Shown: piece after piece, positions 9,281 to 17,441 of the stretch
How positions within the stretch are numbered: the first letter of the stretch is position 1
Layout: every line of letters begins with the position of its first letter
Assembly: GCF_024169925.1 (NCBI RefSeq)
Contig: NZ_JALJXF010000001.1
Span: 1,866,001 to 1,930,000 of the forward strand
Source of the DNA: Methylorubrum extorquens
Lineage (GTDB): Bacteria > Pseudomonadota > Alphaproteobacteria > Rhizobiales > Beijerinckiaceae
DNA length: 64,000 nucleotides
Direction of reading: 5' to 3'
Made by a program: the position numbers and the translations under genes
The notes under the pieces: generated by a model
Told to the model about the DNA's origin: nothing
Seen by the model: only the letters and a program-made list of their open reading frames with translations
The model's database searches: none

Positions 9281-10433
9281 GGCACCCGCCGGCCGTAGGG
9301 ACGGGCGCGACGATCCCTCCTCGGACCGGCCCGCCGAAGTGCCGCTACCGGGGCGTCTCCTGCGCGGGCTGCTGCGCCGGCTGCCGCTCGTCGGCACCCT
9401 GGTCGGGCTCGGGCTGGGCGTCTGGCTCGTCGCCACCAACGACCTTGCGGCGATCGGTACGGCCTTCGGGCGGATCGGTCCGGCGGGACTGGCGGCCATC
9501 GTGGGGGTGCGGGCCGTCATCGTGTTGCTGTGCGGGCTCGCCTGGGCGCGGCTGCTGCGCGGCATCCCGCCCTCGGGACGTCACATCCATCCCGCGAAGG
9601 CCGCCGAGCCCCCGATCGAGACCGGCGCCTTCGTGATCCTGCGCTTCGTGCGAGAGGGCGTGAACGTGCTCCTGCCGGTCGCCTCGGTGGGCGGCGAGGT
9701 GGTGGGCGGGCGCCTGCTGACCTTCTGGGGCGTCGCGGGCAGCCTCGCGGCCGCCTCGCTGCTGGCCGACATGCTGATCCAGGTCGCGACGCAGGTGGCC
9801 TTCACCGGGTTCGGTGCCGGGCTGCTCTGGCGGCTGCCGGGGGAGGCCGCTGCCGTGCTCGCGTGGTGGACGACGCAGGCCGCGGTGGTCGCGGTCGCGG
9901 CGGTCGCGGCCTTCTTCGCCCTGCAGACGCTCGGCGTGGCGCGGGGGCTGGAGCGGCGCCTGGCCGCCCTCGGACGCCGCTTCCTGCGCTCGGCGGCCCC
10001 GGAGGGGGCAAAACCGGAGGCGGGCGCGGCGGGCATCCTCTCGGTGCAGGAGGCCCTCGATGCGGTCTGGGCGCGGGGCCGCCGCGGGCGCATCGCCCAA
10101 TCCGTCGCCCTGCACGCCGTGGCCTGGGGGCTCGGCGCGGCCGAGATCTGGATCGTGCTCGCCTGCATCGGTGTCGAGGTGAGCCTGACCGAGGTGTTGG
10201 TGCTGGAATCGCTCTCGCAGGCGATCAAGTCGGCGGCCTTCGCCGTCCCGAGCGGGCTCGGTGTGCAGGAGGGCGGCTTCGTCGTGGTGGGCGCCCTGTT
10301 CGGGCTCGATGCGGGCACCGCCATCGCCCTGTCGCTCGCCAAGCGCGTGCCCGACGTGGCGCTGGGCCTGCCCTCGCTGATCGTCTGGCAGACGCTGGAA
10401 GCGAAGCGGGCGCAGGTGTTGCCACCGCGCTGA
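9273..10433 (+). CDS. HpnL/LPG-synthase-like multi-pass membrane protein
   Basis: 386 residues with six to eight hydrophobic helices. Motifs fit the lysylphosphatidylglycerol-synthase transmembrane (UPF0104) superfamily: LRFVREGVNVLLPVASVGGE, LESLSQAIKSAAFAVPSGLG and the ending VPDVALGLPSLIVWQ. The hopanoid-associated HpnL proteins belong here and are thought to move or present lipids, but no other hopanoid gene lies nearby. I prefer the ATG at 9273, with GGAG six bases before it, over the ATG at 9261. It overlaps the ferredoxin gene. Confidence 0.75.
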   Translation: MAEAPAGRRDGRDDPSSDRPAEVPLPGRLLRGLLRRLPLVGTLVGLGLGVWLVATNDLAAIGTAFGRIGPAGLAAIVGVRAVIVLLCGLAWARLLRGIPPSGRHIHPAKAAEPPIETGAFVILRFVREGVNVLLPVASVGGEVVGGRLLTFWGVAGSLAAASLLADMLIQVATQVAFTGFGAGLLWRLPGEAAAVLAWWTTQAAVVAVAAVAAFFALQTLGVARGLERRLAALGRRFLRSAAPEGAKPEAGAAGILSVQEALDAVWARGRRGRIAQSVALHAVAWGLGAAEIWIVLACIGVEVSLTEVLVLESLSQAIKSAAFAVPSGLGVQEGGFVVVGALFGLDAGTAIALSLAKRVPDVALGLPSLIVWQTLEAKRAQVLPPR

Positions 10434-10444
10434 GTTTCGGGTTT

Positions 10445-10486
10445 CGAAAGGACAGGTCCTTTCGCGGGTCCAGGGCGGAGCCCTGG
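10445..10486. repeat. Two-hairpin repeat at a convergent junction, copy 1
   Basis: CGAAAGGAC/GTCCTTTCG (10445-10463) is followed after CGGGT by CCAGGGC/GCCCTGG (10470-10486). The same two-hairpin design and spacer occur at 26510-26550. Both copies lie between the ends of convergent genes, so they probably act as bidirectional terminators of a dispersed family. Confidence 0.7.
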
Positions 10487-10500
10487 AGAAACCTAGCCGA

Positions 10501-11058
10501 TCAGCCCTCGCTCGTCGTCAGCCACCCGCGCATCGCCTCGAACGTCGCGATGCCGGCGGCGAAGGCGGTGGCGGCCTCTGCCTCCGGCACACCGTCCAGA
10601 CGCTCGCGGAACTCCCGCCAAAGCGGTCCGGTCGCGCGACCGCGGCCGGCATAATAGGCCAGCGGCACGCCCTCCCCGTGCAGGCGGGCGACGTGGCGGC
10701 CGATGACGGCGCCGCCCAGCGTCGAGCCCTCCAGCACGTAGAGCGCGCCCAGCGCCGCGCCCGCCCCGTCGAGGCGGGGCGCGGCGGGCATGGGCTGAGT
10801 GCCGAGCGCCGCCCCGTCGAGGGCGTGCAGATCCGCATCGAGACCCGCAAGCCGTCGGCGCGGATCGAAGAAGGCTGCGTCCGCGAGCGCGGCCGCAATC
10901 GCCGGCTCGTAGGCGGCGTGGAAGCCGCGCAGGCGGACCAGCAGGTCGCGGTAGCCGGGCAGCGTCGCCACGCGCGCCTCCCAATCGAGGTCGCGCTCCA
11001 GCGCCTCGTGCGCCACTTGCGTGGCCTCCCGCAGGCGGGCGTGCAGGCTGTCGCTCAC
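10501..11058 (-). CDS. bphO: Biliverdin-producing heme oxygenase, BphO type
   Basis: 185 residues, the usual size. Heme oxygenase opens heme to biliverdin, the chromophore of bacteriophytochromes. LREATQVAHEALERDLDW carries the proximal His (about 17), and GALYVLEGSTLGGAVIGRHV is the family's distal-helix region. The GTG at 11058 lies eight bases after the phytochrome stop, so the two form one operon: sensor plus pigment supply. The downstream end meets a two-hairpin repeat. Confidence 0.88.
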   Translation of the reverse strand: MSDSLHARLREATQVAHEALERDLDWEARVATLPGYRDLLVRLRGFHAAYEPAIAAALADAAFFDPRRRLAGLDADLHALDGAALGTQPMPAAPRLDGAGAALGALYVLEGSTLGGAVIGRHVARLHGEGVPLAYYAGRGRATGPLWREFRERLDGVPEAEAATAFAAGIATFEAMRGWLTTSEG

Positions 11059-11066
11059 GAAGGGGC

Positions 11067-13694
11067 TCAGGCGTGAACGGTGAAGCAGGCGCCGTCGGCG
11101 TTCTCGACGTCGAGGCGGGCGCCGATCTGGTCGAGCATGGCGCGAATCAGCTTCATGCCGAGCCCGGTGCCCCGCGCCTTGGCGTTCTCCCAGCCCGGCG
11201 GCATCCCCTCCCCGTCGTCGCAGACCTTGAGGCGGACGGCCGCCCCCTCGCCGCCCGCCACGGTGACGCTGATCCGCGCGCCCTTGTCGGGCCCGCCGGC
11301 GTATTTGAATGCGTTGGTCACAAGTTCGGTGGTGATCAGCGAGAGCGCCACCGCGTGCTGGTAGGGCACCATCAGGCCGGGCTCGGCGGTCATCTCGACA
11401 CTGTGCTCGTCGCCGGCCATGCCGGCCAGATCGCTGCACAGGGCCTGGATGGTCTGGCCGAGATCGACCTGCTCCATGCTCTCGCCCTGGTACAGGCTGT
11501 CGTGCACCCGCGCGACGCTCATGACGCGGGCCGAGGTCTCGGAGAAGGCCTGGCGCGCCTCCGGGTCGGCGATATGGCGCCGCTGCATGTGCAGGAAGGC
11601 CGTCACGATCTGCAGCGAGTTCTTCACCCGGTGGTCGATCTCACGGGTGAGCAGATCCTTCTGCTCCAGCAGGCGCTCCTTGTCGGCGAGCAGCCCGGTC
11701 AGCTCGTCGATCTTGCGGCGCTGGCGCAGCACCACGCCGTCCACGGCGTCGGCGAGCTGTGCGGCGAGCGCCACCTTCCACGTAGCCCACGGGGCGGAAT
11801 GGCCGCGCCGCTCCTCGATCCAGCGCTCGAACGAGCGCCGCGGCAGCACCGCCACCGGGCCGCTGCCGGGCAGGACGGGTTTGCGGGGGTCGCCGCCCCA
11901 GGTCACCGTGCTCGGCACCTCGGGCTTGACCCAGAACAGCAGATGCTGGCGCGAGGTGCCGACGAAGGCCGCGAGCAGGCCGCTGGCGACCTCGGTATAG
12001 GCGGAGGCCGGCGCGTGGTGCAGCACCAGCGTGTCGGTGACGAAGGTGGTCTCACCGGGGGCTAAGCTCTGCCGCAGCCAGTCGGCGAGCGCGCGCACCG
12101 CCGCCTCGGGCGGGGTCGCCCCGACGAGACAGACGGACTCGTCCGAGATGATGCCCGCGCCCGTCGCCTCGAACAGGTCGAGCAGCGTCGGGTTGCCGTT
12201 CGTCAGCGAAGCCACGAAGTCGTCGGAGCGGGTGAGCCCGCGCACCAGCCGACCCTGGACGTCGAGATGGCGCTGCCGCTCGCCCCACAGCGTCTTGCCC
12301 TCGATCTCCTGCACCCGCATGGCGAAGGCGTCGGTGAGCACGGTCGCCGCGGCGCGGGTCTCCGGCGCGACGTAGTGCGGCCGGCGGTGATGGCCGATCA
12401 TCAGGCCCCAGAGCCGGTTCTCGACCATGATCGAGATCGACATCGAGCCGTCGACGCCGAGATTGCGCTGGTATTCGAGGTGGATCGGCGAGAGCGAGCG
12501 GTTCTGCGCGAAGGTGAGGTCGATCGGTGCGTTGCCGGCAGAGCGGTCGGCGACCAGCGGCACCGGTACGCAGTCGCGGTCGATCACGAAGCGGCTCTTG
12601 GCCTTTGTGTAGAGGGCGCGAGCCTGGGCCGGGATGTCGGAGGCGGGAAAGCGCAGGCCGATCAGCGGGCGCTGCCAATCCGGCACCATGTCCTCGGCGA
12701 TGGCCTCTCCGTTCCAATCCGCGTCGAAACGGTAGGCCAGCACCGATTCGAAACCGGTCATGGCGCGGATTTCGAGGGCAGCGATCTGTGCTGCCTCGGT
12801 CAAGGTCTCAGCGGCGCGCAGCCGCATCATGGCGAGTTCGGCGTCGAGCGGGCTCGCGGCGAGGAAGTCCTCGGGGCGCTCCGGCGCCAGCTCCAATTCG
12901 ATGATGACTCGGCCGAGATGGGCATGGGCCACGAGGTGGAGGCGCTCGTCGCGCGGTGGAAGCGTAAGCGAGCGGCGCAGGAGCCGCCCGTCGGTCAGGG
13001 TGTGGGCGGCGAGCCCGTCGCGGATCGCGGAGACGATCGCACCCGGCAGCACCGCCTCCAGGTTGAGGCCGTTGGGCGGAAAAAGCTCGGGCGCCAGCAC
13101 GTCGGCGGCGTTGGCGCTGAAGGCCAGGATCTCGAGGCTCGCTGCATCGGCGGCAAGCATCACCGCGTTCGGCTGGATCGAGCCGGGAATGTGGATCGGC
13201 TCACGCTCGCACAGGCTCGGATCGACCGGCTCGGCGCGGCTGCGCTGGGCGATCGCCGCGAGGACGGCCTCACGCGAGGGGCCGGCGGCGATCTGCTCCA
13301 GCGGGGTGATGGTGAGCCAGACGCGGCCGCCCGCCCCGGACCGCAGGCCGATTCGTGCCCGCAGGGGAGCCGGAATGCGGCCGAACACGAATTCGAAGGC
13401 CTGATCGGTCGCGCTCCGGCGCTGGCCGCTGAGAAAGCGGCCGTAGAAGCTCGGCACGTTGGCGCTCGGCACGAGCTCGCGAAAGAAATGGCGCCCGATC
13501 ATCGTGTCGGGCGACAGGCCGCACAGCGTTCCCGCGGCCCGATTGCAGGCGAGCACGATCCCGACGGCGTTGAGAGCAAGAATGCCCACGCCGAGTTCAT
13601 CCCGCTGCTCAGCGGTGAGGGCATCGAGATCGACCGGAAGGTCGACCGGACCACCGTTCGGCCCCACGGCGTTCATCTCCGACGGATCGACCAT
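11067..13694 (-). CDS. bphP: PYP-like domain/bacteriophytochrome/HisKA_2 histidine kinase
   Basis: 875 residues from the ATG at 13694. Order: a PYP-like PAS domain (about 30-133; GIVLACNRAAGTLCG, NVPSFYGRF, FEFVF), phytochrome PAS with bilin-binding Cys162 in SLCEREPIHIPGSIQP, GAF (PASDIPAQARALY, SPIHLEYQRNLGVDGSMSIS), PHY with the tongue motif PRRSFERW and TWGGDPRKPV, then a HisKA_2 kinase (LLTREIDHRVKNSLQIVTAF) with an HATPase domain (ELVTNAFKYA, DDGEGMPP, GTGLGMKL). The layout recalls Ppr of Rhodocista/Rhodospirillum centenum. In PYP, Tyr42, Glu46 and Cys69 hold the coumaroyl pigment. Here the aligned residues are Cys50, Ala54 and Ser77, so this domain should not bind it. Bilin photochemistry looks intact. 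Confidence 0.93.
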   Translation of the reverse strand: MVDPSEMNAVGPNGGPVDLPVDLDALTAEQRDELGVGILALNAVGIVLACNRAAGTLCGLSPDTMIGRHFFRELVPSANVPSFYGRFLSGQRRSATDQAFEFVFGRIPAPLRARIGLRSGAGGRVWLTITPLEQIAAGPSREAVLAAIAQRSRAEPVDPSLCEREPIHIPGSIQPNAVMLAADAASLEILAFSANAADVLAPELFPPNGLNLEAVLPGAIVSAIRDGLAAHTLTDGRLLRRSLTLPPRDERLHLVAHAHLGRVIIELELAPERPEDFLAASPLDAELAMMRLRAAETLTEAAQIAALEIRAMTGFESVLAYRFDADWNGEAIAEDMVPDWQRPLIGLRFPASDIPAQARALYTKAKSRFVIDRDCVPVPLVADRSAGNAPIDLTFAQNRSLSPIHLEYQRNLGVDGSMSISIMVENRLWGLMIGHHRRPHYVAPETRAAATVLTDAFAMRVQEIEGKTLWGERQRHLDVQGRLVRGLTRSDDFVASLTNGNPTLLDLFEATGAGIISDESVCLVGATPPEAAVRALADWLRQSLAPGETTFVTDTLVLHHAPASAYTEVASGLLAAFVGTSRQHLLFWVKPEVPSTVTWGGDPRKPVLPGSGPVAVLPRRSFERWIEERRGHSAPWATWKVALAAQLADAVDGVVLRQRRKIDELTGLLADKERLLEQKDLLTREIDHRVKNSLQIVTAFLHMQRRHIADPEARQAFSETSARVMSVARVHDSLYQGESMEQVDLGQTIQALCSDLAGMAGDEHSVEMTAEPGLMVPYQHAVALSLITTELVTNAFKYAGGPDKGARISVTVAGGEGAAVRLKVCDDGEGMPPGWENAKARGTGLGMKLIRAMLDQIGARLDVENADGACFTVHA

Positions 13695-13785
13695 TGTGGC
13701 AGTCGGTATGCCTGCCGCGCCCCGGTTAGGCAATGCCGAGTCTGCCCTCGGCACGCGTCTCGGCACTCGTGAAGGCCGTACCAAG

Positions 13786-13812
13786 TGTCTGACAAGACCA
13801 AGCTTTGTCTGA
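13786..13812. promoter_or_regulatory. Direct repeat TGTCTGA, 20-base phase, upstream of bphP
   Basis: TGTCTGA occurs at 13786-13792 and 13806-13812, exactly 20 bases (two helical turns) apart, about 95-120 bases before the bphP start. Same-face direct repeats are a common layout for response-regulator sites. No regulator is assigned. Confidence 0.3.
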
Positions 13813-13922
13813 TTACATACATTCCCCCGCGGCACCGTGCATCGCTGGACGCGGCAGCGGCCGAGCGGCGACCCCGCATCCTCGCGAAGGCAGGGTGGCA
13901 GCCCCGGCGCGATCGGCTTCCT

Positions 13923-15299
13923 TCAGTGATCGTCAAGATCCGAGAGCGCCGTATCGAGACCCTCTTCCAGGGTCGGATGGTAGAAGGGACGGTCGCGCAA
14001 ACGCCGCACGTCCAGCCCGTCCTGCACCGCATAGGCCAGAAGGTGACCGAGATGCTCCGCTTCAGGGCCGATCAACTCGGCGGCGGCGAGGCGCCCGTCG
14101 GCCTCGGCGTAGAGGCGGACGCCGCCCTGCGCCCGGTCCATCACCCGAGCCCGGCCCTGGTCGCAGAAATCGGCGCGGCCGACGCGGCGATCCGCCTCGG
14201 GGTCGAAGCCGCCGCCGATCACGGCGATCTGCGGATCGCTGAACACCATGGTGAGCGCCACCCAGCGCTCCGGCCGCTCGATCCCTTCACCGCGGGCGAG
14301 CCGCACGGCGTTGCGGCCGGCGATGCGGCCCTGGCGGCTGGCCTCGTGCAGTACCGGGCGGTCGGCATTGGCGTCGCCCGCGATCAGGATCGACGCACCC
14401 TCGCAGAGCAGCGAACGGGGATCGTGGACCGGGCCGCCCCGGTCGTCGAGGGTCACGCCGGTGTGCTCCAGACCCATTCCCGAAACGTTCGGCGGACGGC
14501 CGGCGGCAGACAGCACCCGATCGAAGGTCTTGTCGCCCTTGCCCGCGTCACCGCTCCAGCCGAGGCGTGCCCCCTCGCCCGCGGCCTCACCGCTCTCGAC
14601 GTTCGCGCCGAGATGCAGGTCGAAGGCATCGGAAAAGATCTCGCGGGCGGCCCGCTTCAGATCGGGATCGCGCAAGCCCCCGAGGCTGTCGCCGGGATCG
14701 AACACGCTGGTCGCCACGCCGAGCCGGGCCATGGCCTGGGCGAGTTCGAGGCCGACCGGGCCGGCACCGAGAACGGCGAGCGAGGCCGGCAGGTCCTCGA
14801 TCTCGAACACGGTATCGGTGGTCAGAACCCGGTGGCCCAGCCCCTTCAGCGGCTCGGGCACGCTCGGGCTGGACCCGGTCGCCAGCACCGCCGCCTTGAA
14901 GCGCAGGCGGGTGTGGTCGTCGATCCGCAAGCAATCCGGCCCCTCGAACACGGCTCGCCCCGTAAGGCGCGTCTCGTCGGGGAAGGCGTCGAGCCCCTCG
15001 AACACCGACCCCACGAAGCGGTCGCGCAGGCGCCGCATCCGGGCCAGCACCGCCGGACCATCGACCCGCACTTCGCCGACGCGGATGCCGAGCCGATGCG
15101 CCTCGCGGGCCTCCTGCGCCGCCTCGGCTGCGGTGATCAGCAGCTTCGAGGGCATACAGCCGACGCGGGCGCAGGTGGTGCCGCCGGGGCCCTGCTCGAT
15201 CAGCACGGCGCGGACGCCCGCATCGAGGGCGGCGCGGTGGGCGGCGATGCCGGCGGTGCCGGCCCCGATCACCGCGACGTCGCAAGAGAGTTCCCGCAT
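13923..15299 (-). CDS. Dihydrolipoamide dehydrogenase-like flavoprotein
   Basis: 458 residues of the pyridine nucleotide-disulfide oxidoreductase class I. FAD site VIGAGTAGIAAHRAAL, redox cysteines Cys43 and Cys48 in TTCARVGCMPSK, NAD site AVLGAGPVGLELAQAMARLG, second FAD motif ILIAGDANADRPVLHEA and the C-terminal catalytic FYHPTLEEGL. All parts for lipoamide reduction are present, but no E1/E2 genes are near. The active-site spacing also suits related reductases, so the substrate is open. The upstream SDR gene ends three bases before its start, so the two are cotranscribed. Confidence 0.82.
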   Translation of the reverse strand: MRELSCDVAVIGAGTAGIAAHRAALDAGVRAVLIEQGPGGTTCARVGCMPSKLLITAAEAAQEAREAHRLGIRVGEVRVDGPAVLARMRRLRDRFVGSVFEGLDAFPDETRLTGRAVFEGPDCLRIDDHTRLRFKAAVLATGSSPSVPEPLKGLGHRVLTTDTVFEIEDLPASLAVLGAGPVGLELAQAMARLGVATSVFDPGDSLGGLRDPDLKRAAREIFSDAFDLHLGANVESGEAAGEGARLGWSGDAGKGDKTFDRVLSAAGRPPNVSGMGLEHTGVTLDDRGGPVHDPRSLLCEGASILIAGDANADRPVLHEASRQGRIAGRNAVRLARGEGIERPERWVALTMVFSDPQIAVIGGGFDPEADRRVGRADFCDQGRARVMDRAQGGVRLYAEADGRLAAAELIGPEAEHLGHLLAYAVQDGLDVRRLRDRPFYHPTLEEGLDTALSDLDDH

Positions 15300-15302
15300 C
15301 GC

Positions 15303-16109
15303 TCAGGACGCCATGGTGAGGACGGCGCCGCCATCGACGCGCAGGTTCTCGCCGGTGATGAAGCTCGCCTGTTCCGAGCACAGGAAGGCGACCGCCGAGG
15401 CGACCTCCTCGACCCGGCCGCGCCGCTTGACGACGATGCCGGGGCGCTTTTCCTCCAGGAAGCTCTCGATCGCCTCGTCGAAGGAGACACCGAGTTCCCC
15501 GGCGCGCTTCTCCATCATCGCATCGGTCATCGGCGAGGCGACGAAGGCGGGGGCCACCGAGTTCACCAGCACCCCGTCCGGCCCGTAGGCCTTGGACAGG
15601 CCCTTGGTCAGGTTCATCAGGCCGGCCTTGGCGGCGCAGTAGGGCAGTTCCTCGACATAGGGCTGCACCGCGTCCTCGGAGGTGAAGAACACGATCCGCC
15701 CCCATTTCTGGGTCCGCATTCCGGGGATGAAGGCACGCGCCATCCGCACCGCCGCCATCAGGTCGGCTTGGATCGTCGACATCCAGCCCTCGTCGTCGAT
15801 CTCCAGGAAGTCGCCGGTGGCGCCGGTGACGCCGGCGGCGTTGACGAGGATGGTGGGTGTCTCGCCGAAGGCCTGTTCGGCGAAGTCGCGCAGCTTGAGC
15901 GCGCCCGCATCCGACGAGAGGTCGGCTTGGCAGGACTTGACCGGGCCGAGTGCCGCGAGCCGCGCGGCCGCCTCCCCCAGTTCCTTCTCCTTCAGGTCGG
16001 AGAGGACGATCTTGACGCCCTCACGCAGCAGATATTCCGCGCTGGCGTAGCCCATGCCGGAATCGCCGCCGGTGATCACCGCGACGCGGCCGCTGATGCC
16101 GAGATCCAT
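15303..16109 (-). CDS. Short-chain dehydrogenase/reductase
   Basis: 268 residues. Rossmann motif TGGDSGMGYASAEYLL, VNAAG, catalytic Ser in FFTSEDAV and YCAAK, then SVAPAFVASPM. These are classical SDR features with NAD(P) use. The first gene of the SDR-flavoprotein pair; its ATG faces the VOC gene across 366 bases. The substrate is unknown. Confidence 0.88.
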   Translation of the reverse strand: MDLGISGRVAVITGGDSGMGYASAEYLLREGVKIVLSDLKEKELGEAAARLAALGPVKSCQADLSSDAGALKLRDFAEQAFGETPTILVNAAGVTGATGDFLEIDDEGWMSTIQADLMAAVRMARAFIPGMRTQKWGRIVFFTSEDAVQPYVEELPYCAAKAGLMNLTKGLSKAYGPDGVLVNSVAPAFVASPMTDAMMEKRAGELGVSFDEAIESFLEEKRPGIVVKRRGRVEEVASAVAFLCSEQASFITGENLRVDGGAVLTMAS

Positions 16110-16176
16110 GAATCGATCCTCTTTGTTGGCGGCGTCCGGTTCGACCGTGCGGCGTCGGCGCGGCGACCATTTGCTC

Positions 16177-16255
16177 AGTGTCTCTCACACAACCCCCGCT
16201 GCACCGCCGTGCCCGGAAGCGAGACGATCGGTGATCGGGCGTTGTGTGAGGCACT
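16177..16255. repeat. Imperfect inverted repeat in the 366-base divergent gap
   Basis: The arm at 16177-16198 (with CACACAACCCCCG) is mirrored at 16236-16255 (CGGGCGTTGTGTGAGGCACT) with a few mismatches and a 37-base spacer. The gap 16110-16475 between the SDR start and the VOC start holds no gene that I can support. The repeat could be an operator serving both promoters. Confidence 0.4.
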
Positions 16256-16475
16256 CCAAAACCGCGTGCCAACGGAGGGCGTGGGGGATCGTTCCAGCCG
16301 GGCCCTCGACTGCGGCGATCCGACCGTTCGCGCGAGGGGGAGGAAAACGGGGCGGGTCCGTCAGGGACGACATGGCGGCCTCGGGAGACGCCTCTCCAAA
16401 AAGTCTTTGCGCGAACCGGCGACGCGCGGCACCCTCCGCGCCGCGACGCCTGAGAAGCGAACAGGGAGAGCGACG

Positions 16476-16898
16476 ATGAGCGAGACCGACGCGGCGTCAC
16501 CGGCCGTGCCCCCGAAGGGCGGCGTGGTCGCCTATCTCACGCTCGATGGCGCCCTGCGGGCGGCCGAGTTCTACCGGAACGCCTTCGGCGCCGAGATCGT
16601 CGCCTCCGTGCCCCCGGACGAAAAGGGGCGGACCATGCACGTCCACCTCGTCGTGAACGGGACGTCGGTGATGCTCTCCGATGCCTTTCCCGAATACGGC
16701 CACCCGCTCCAGGCGCCGCAGGCCTTCAGCCTGCTCCTGCCGGTCGAGGACATCGCCGTGTGGTGGAACCGGGCGGTCGCAGCCGGCGCCGAGGTGGTGA
16801 CGCCCTACCAGGAGATGTTCTGGGGCGACGTCTACGGGCAGCTCCGCGACCCGTTCGGCGTGATCTGGGCGATGAACCAAGCCAAGCGCCCAGCCTGA
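16476..16898 (+). CDS. VOC/glyoxalase superfamily protein, PhnB-like
   Basis: 140 residues. VVAYLTLDGALRAAEFYRNA, FGAEIVASV, MHVHLVVNGTSVMLSD and QLRDPFGVIWAMN are the PhnB/glyoxalase-like pattern of paired beta-alpha-beta-beta-beta units that usually bind a metal. The ATG follows GGGAGAG. A SRPBCC gene starts 17 bases after its stop, a common pairing. No substrate can be assigned. Confidence 0.82.
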   Translation: MSETDAASPAVPPKGGVVAYLTLDGALRAAEFYRNAFGAEIVASVPPDEKGRTMHVHLVVNGTSVMLSDAFPEYGHPLQAPQAFSLLLPVEDIAVWWNRAVAAGAEVVTPYQEMFWGDVYGQLRDPFGVIWAMNQAKRPA

Positions 16899-16915
16899 AC
16901 CATCGGAGAGACAGC

Positions 16916-17386
16916 ATGAGCGACGCCGACGATCCCCGCGACCTCGTCCTCACCCGCCTGATCCCGGCGCCGCGCCGGGCGCTCTGGCGCGCCTGGACCG
17001 AGCCGGAGCTGGTGAAGCGCTGGTTCGCCCCGAAACCCTACACGACGCCGGTCGCCGAACTCGACCTGCGGCCGGGCGGGTCGAGTCTCGTCGTGATGCG
17101 CAGTCCCGACGGGCAGGATCTGCCCAACCGGGGCGTCTATCTGGAGGTGGTGCCGGACACGCGCCTCGTCGTCACCGACGCCTACACGTCGGCCTGGGTG
17201 CCGTCCGAGAAGCCGTTCCTGACGGTGATCCTCACCTTCGCCGACGAGGCCGGCGGCACCCGCTACACCGCCCGCGCCCGCCACTGGACGCTGGAGGATC
17301 GCCAAGCGCACGAGGCGATGGGCTTCGAGCAGGGCTGGGGCATCTGCGCGGATCAGCTCACCGAGGTGGTGACGGGGTTGAGCTGA
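16916..17386 (+). CDS. SRPBCC-domain protein, AHSA1 type
   Basis: 156 residues. LTRLIPAPRRALWRAWTEPE, VKRWFAPK and LEVVPDTRLVVTDAY are hallmarks of the AHSA1/START-like fold with a hydrophobic cavity. The ending QGWGICADQLTEVV is also typical. It follows the VOC gene closely and ends at a strong terminator. The ligand is unknown. Confidence 0.85.
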   Translation: MSDADDPRDLVLTRLIPAPRRALWRAWTEPELVKRWFAPKPYTTPVAELDLRPGGSSLVVMRSPDGQDLPNRGVYLEVVPDTRLVVTDAYTSAWVPSEKPFLTVILTFADEAGGTRYTARARHWTLEDRQAHEAMGFEQGWGICADQLTEVVTGLS

Positions 17387-17397
17387 CGGCTCCGAGA

Positions 17398-17424
17398 AAC
17401 CCTCCCCCTCTGCGGGGGAGGGTT
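17398..17424. terminator. Bidirectional terminator between SRPBCC gene and argF
   Basis: AACCCTCCCCC and GGGGGAGGGTT form a perfect 11-base stem with a five-base loop. The arm ends give short A and T flanks on either strand. It lies between two converging genes. Confidence 0.75.
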
Positions 17425-17441
17425 ATGGTCGTGACCTCGGA

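Noticed and set aside
13801..13830. PpsR-like TGT-N12-ACA site before bphP
   Set aside because: The spacing does not fit for any TGT/ACA pair in this stretch.
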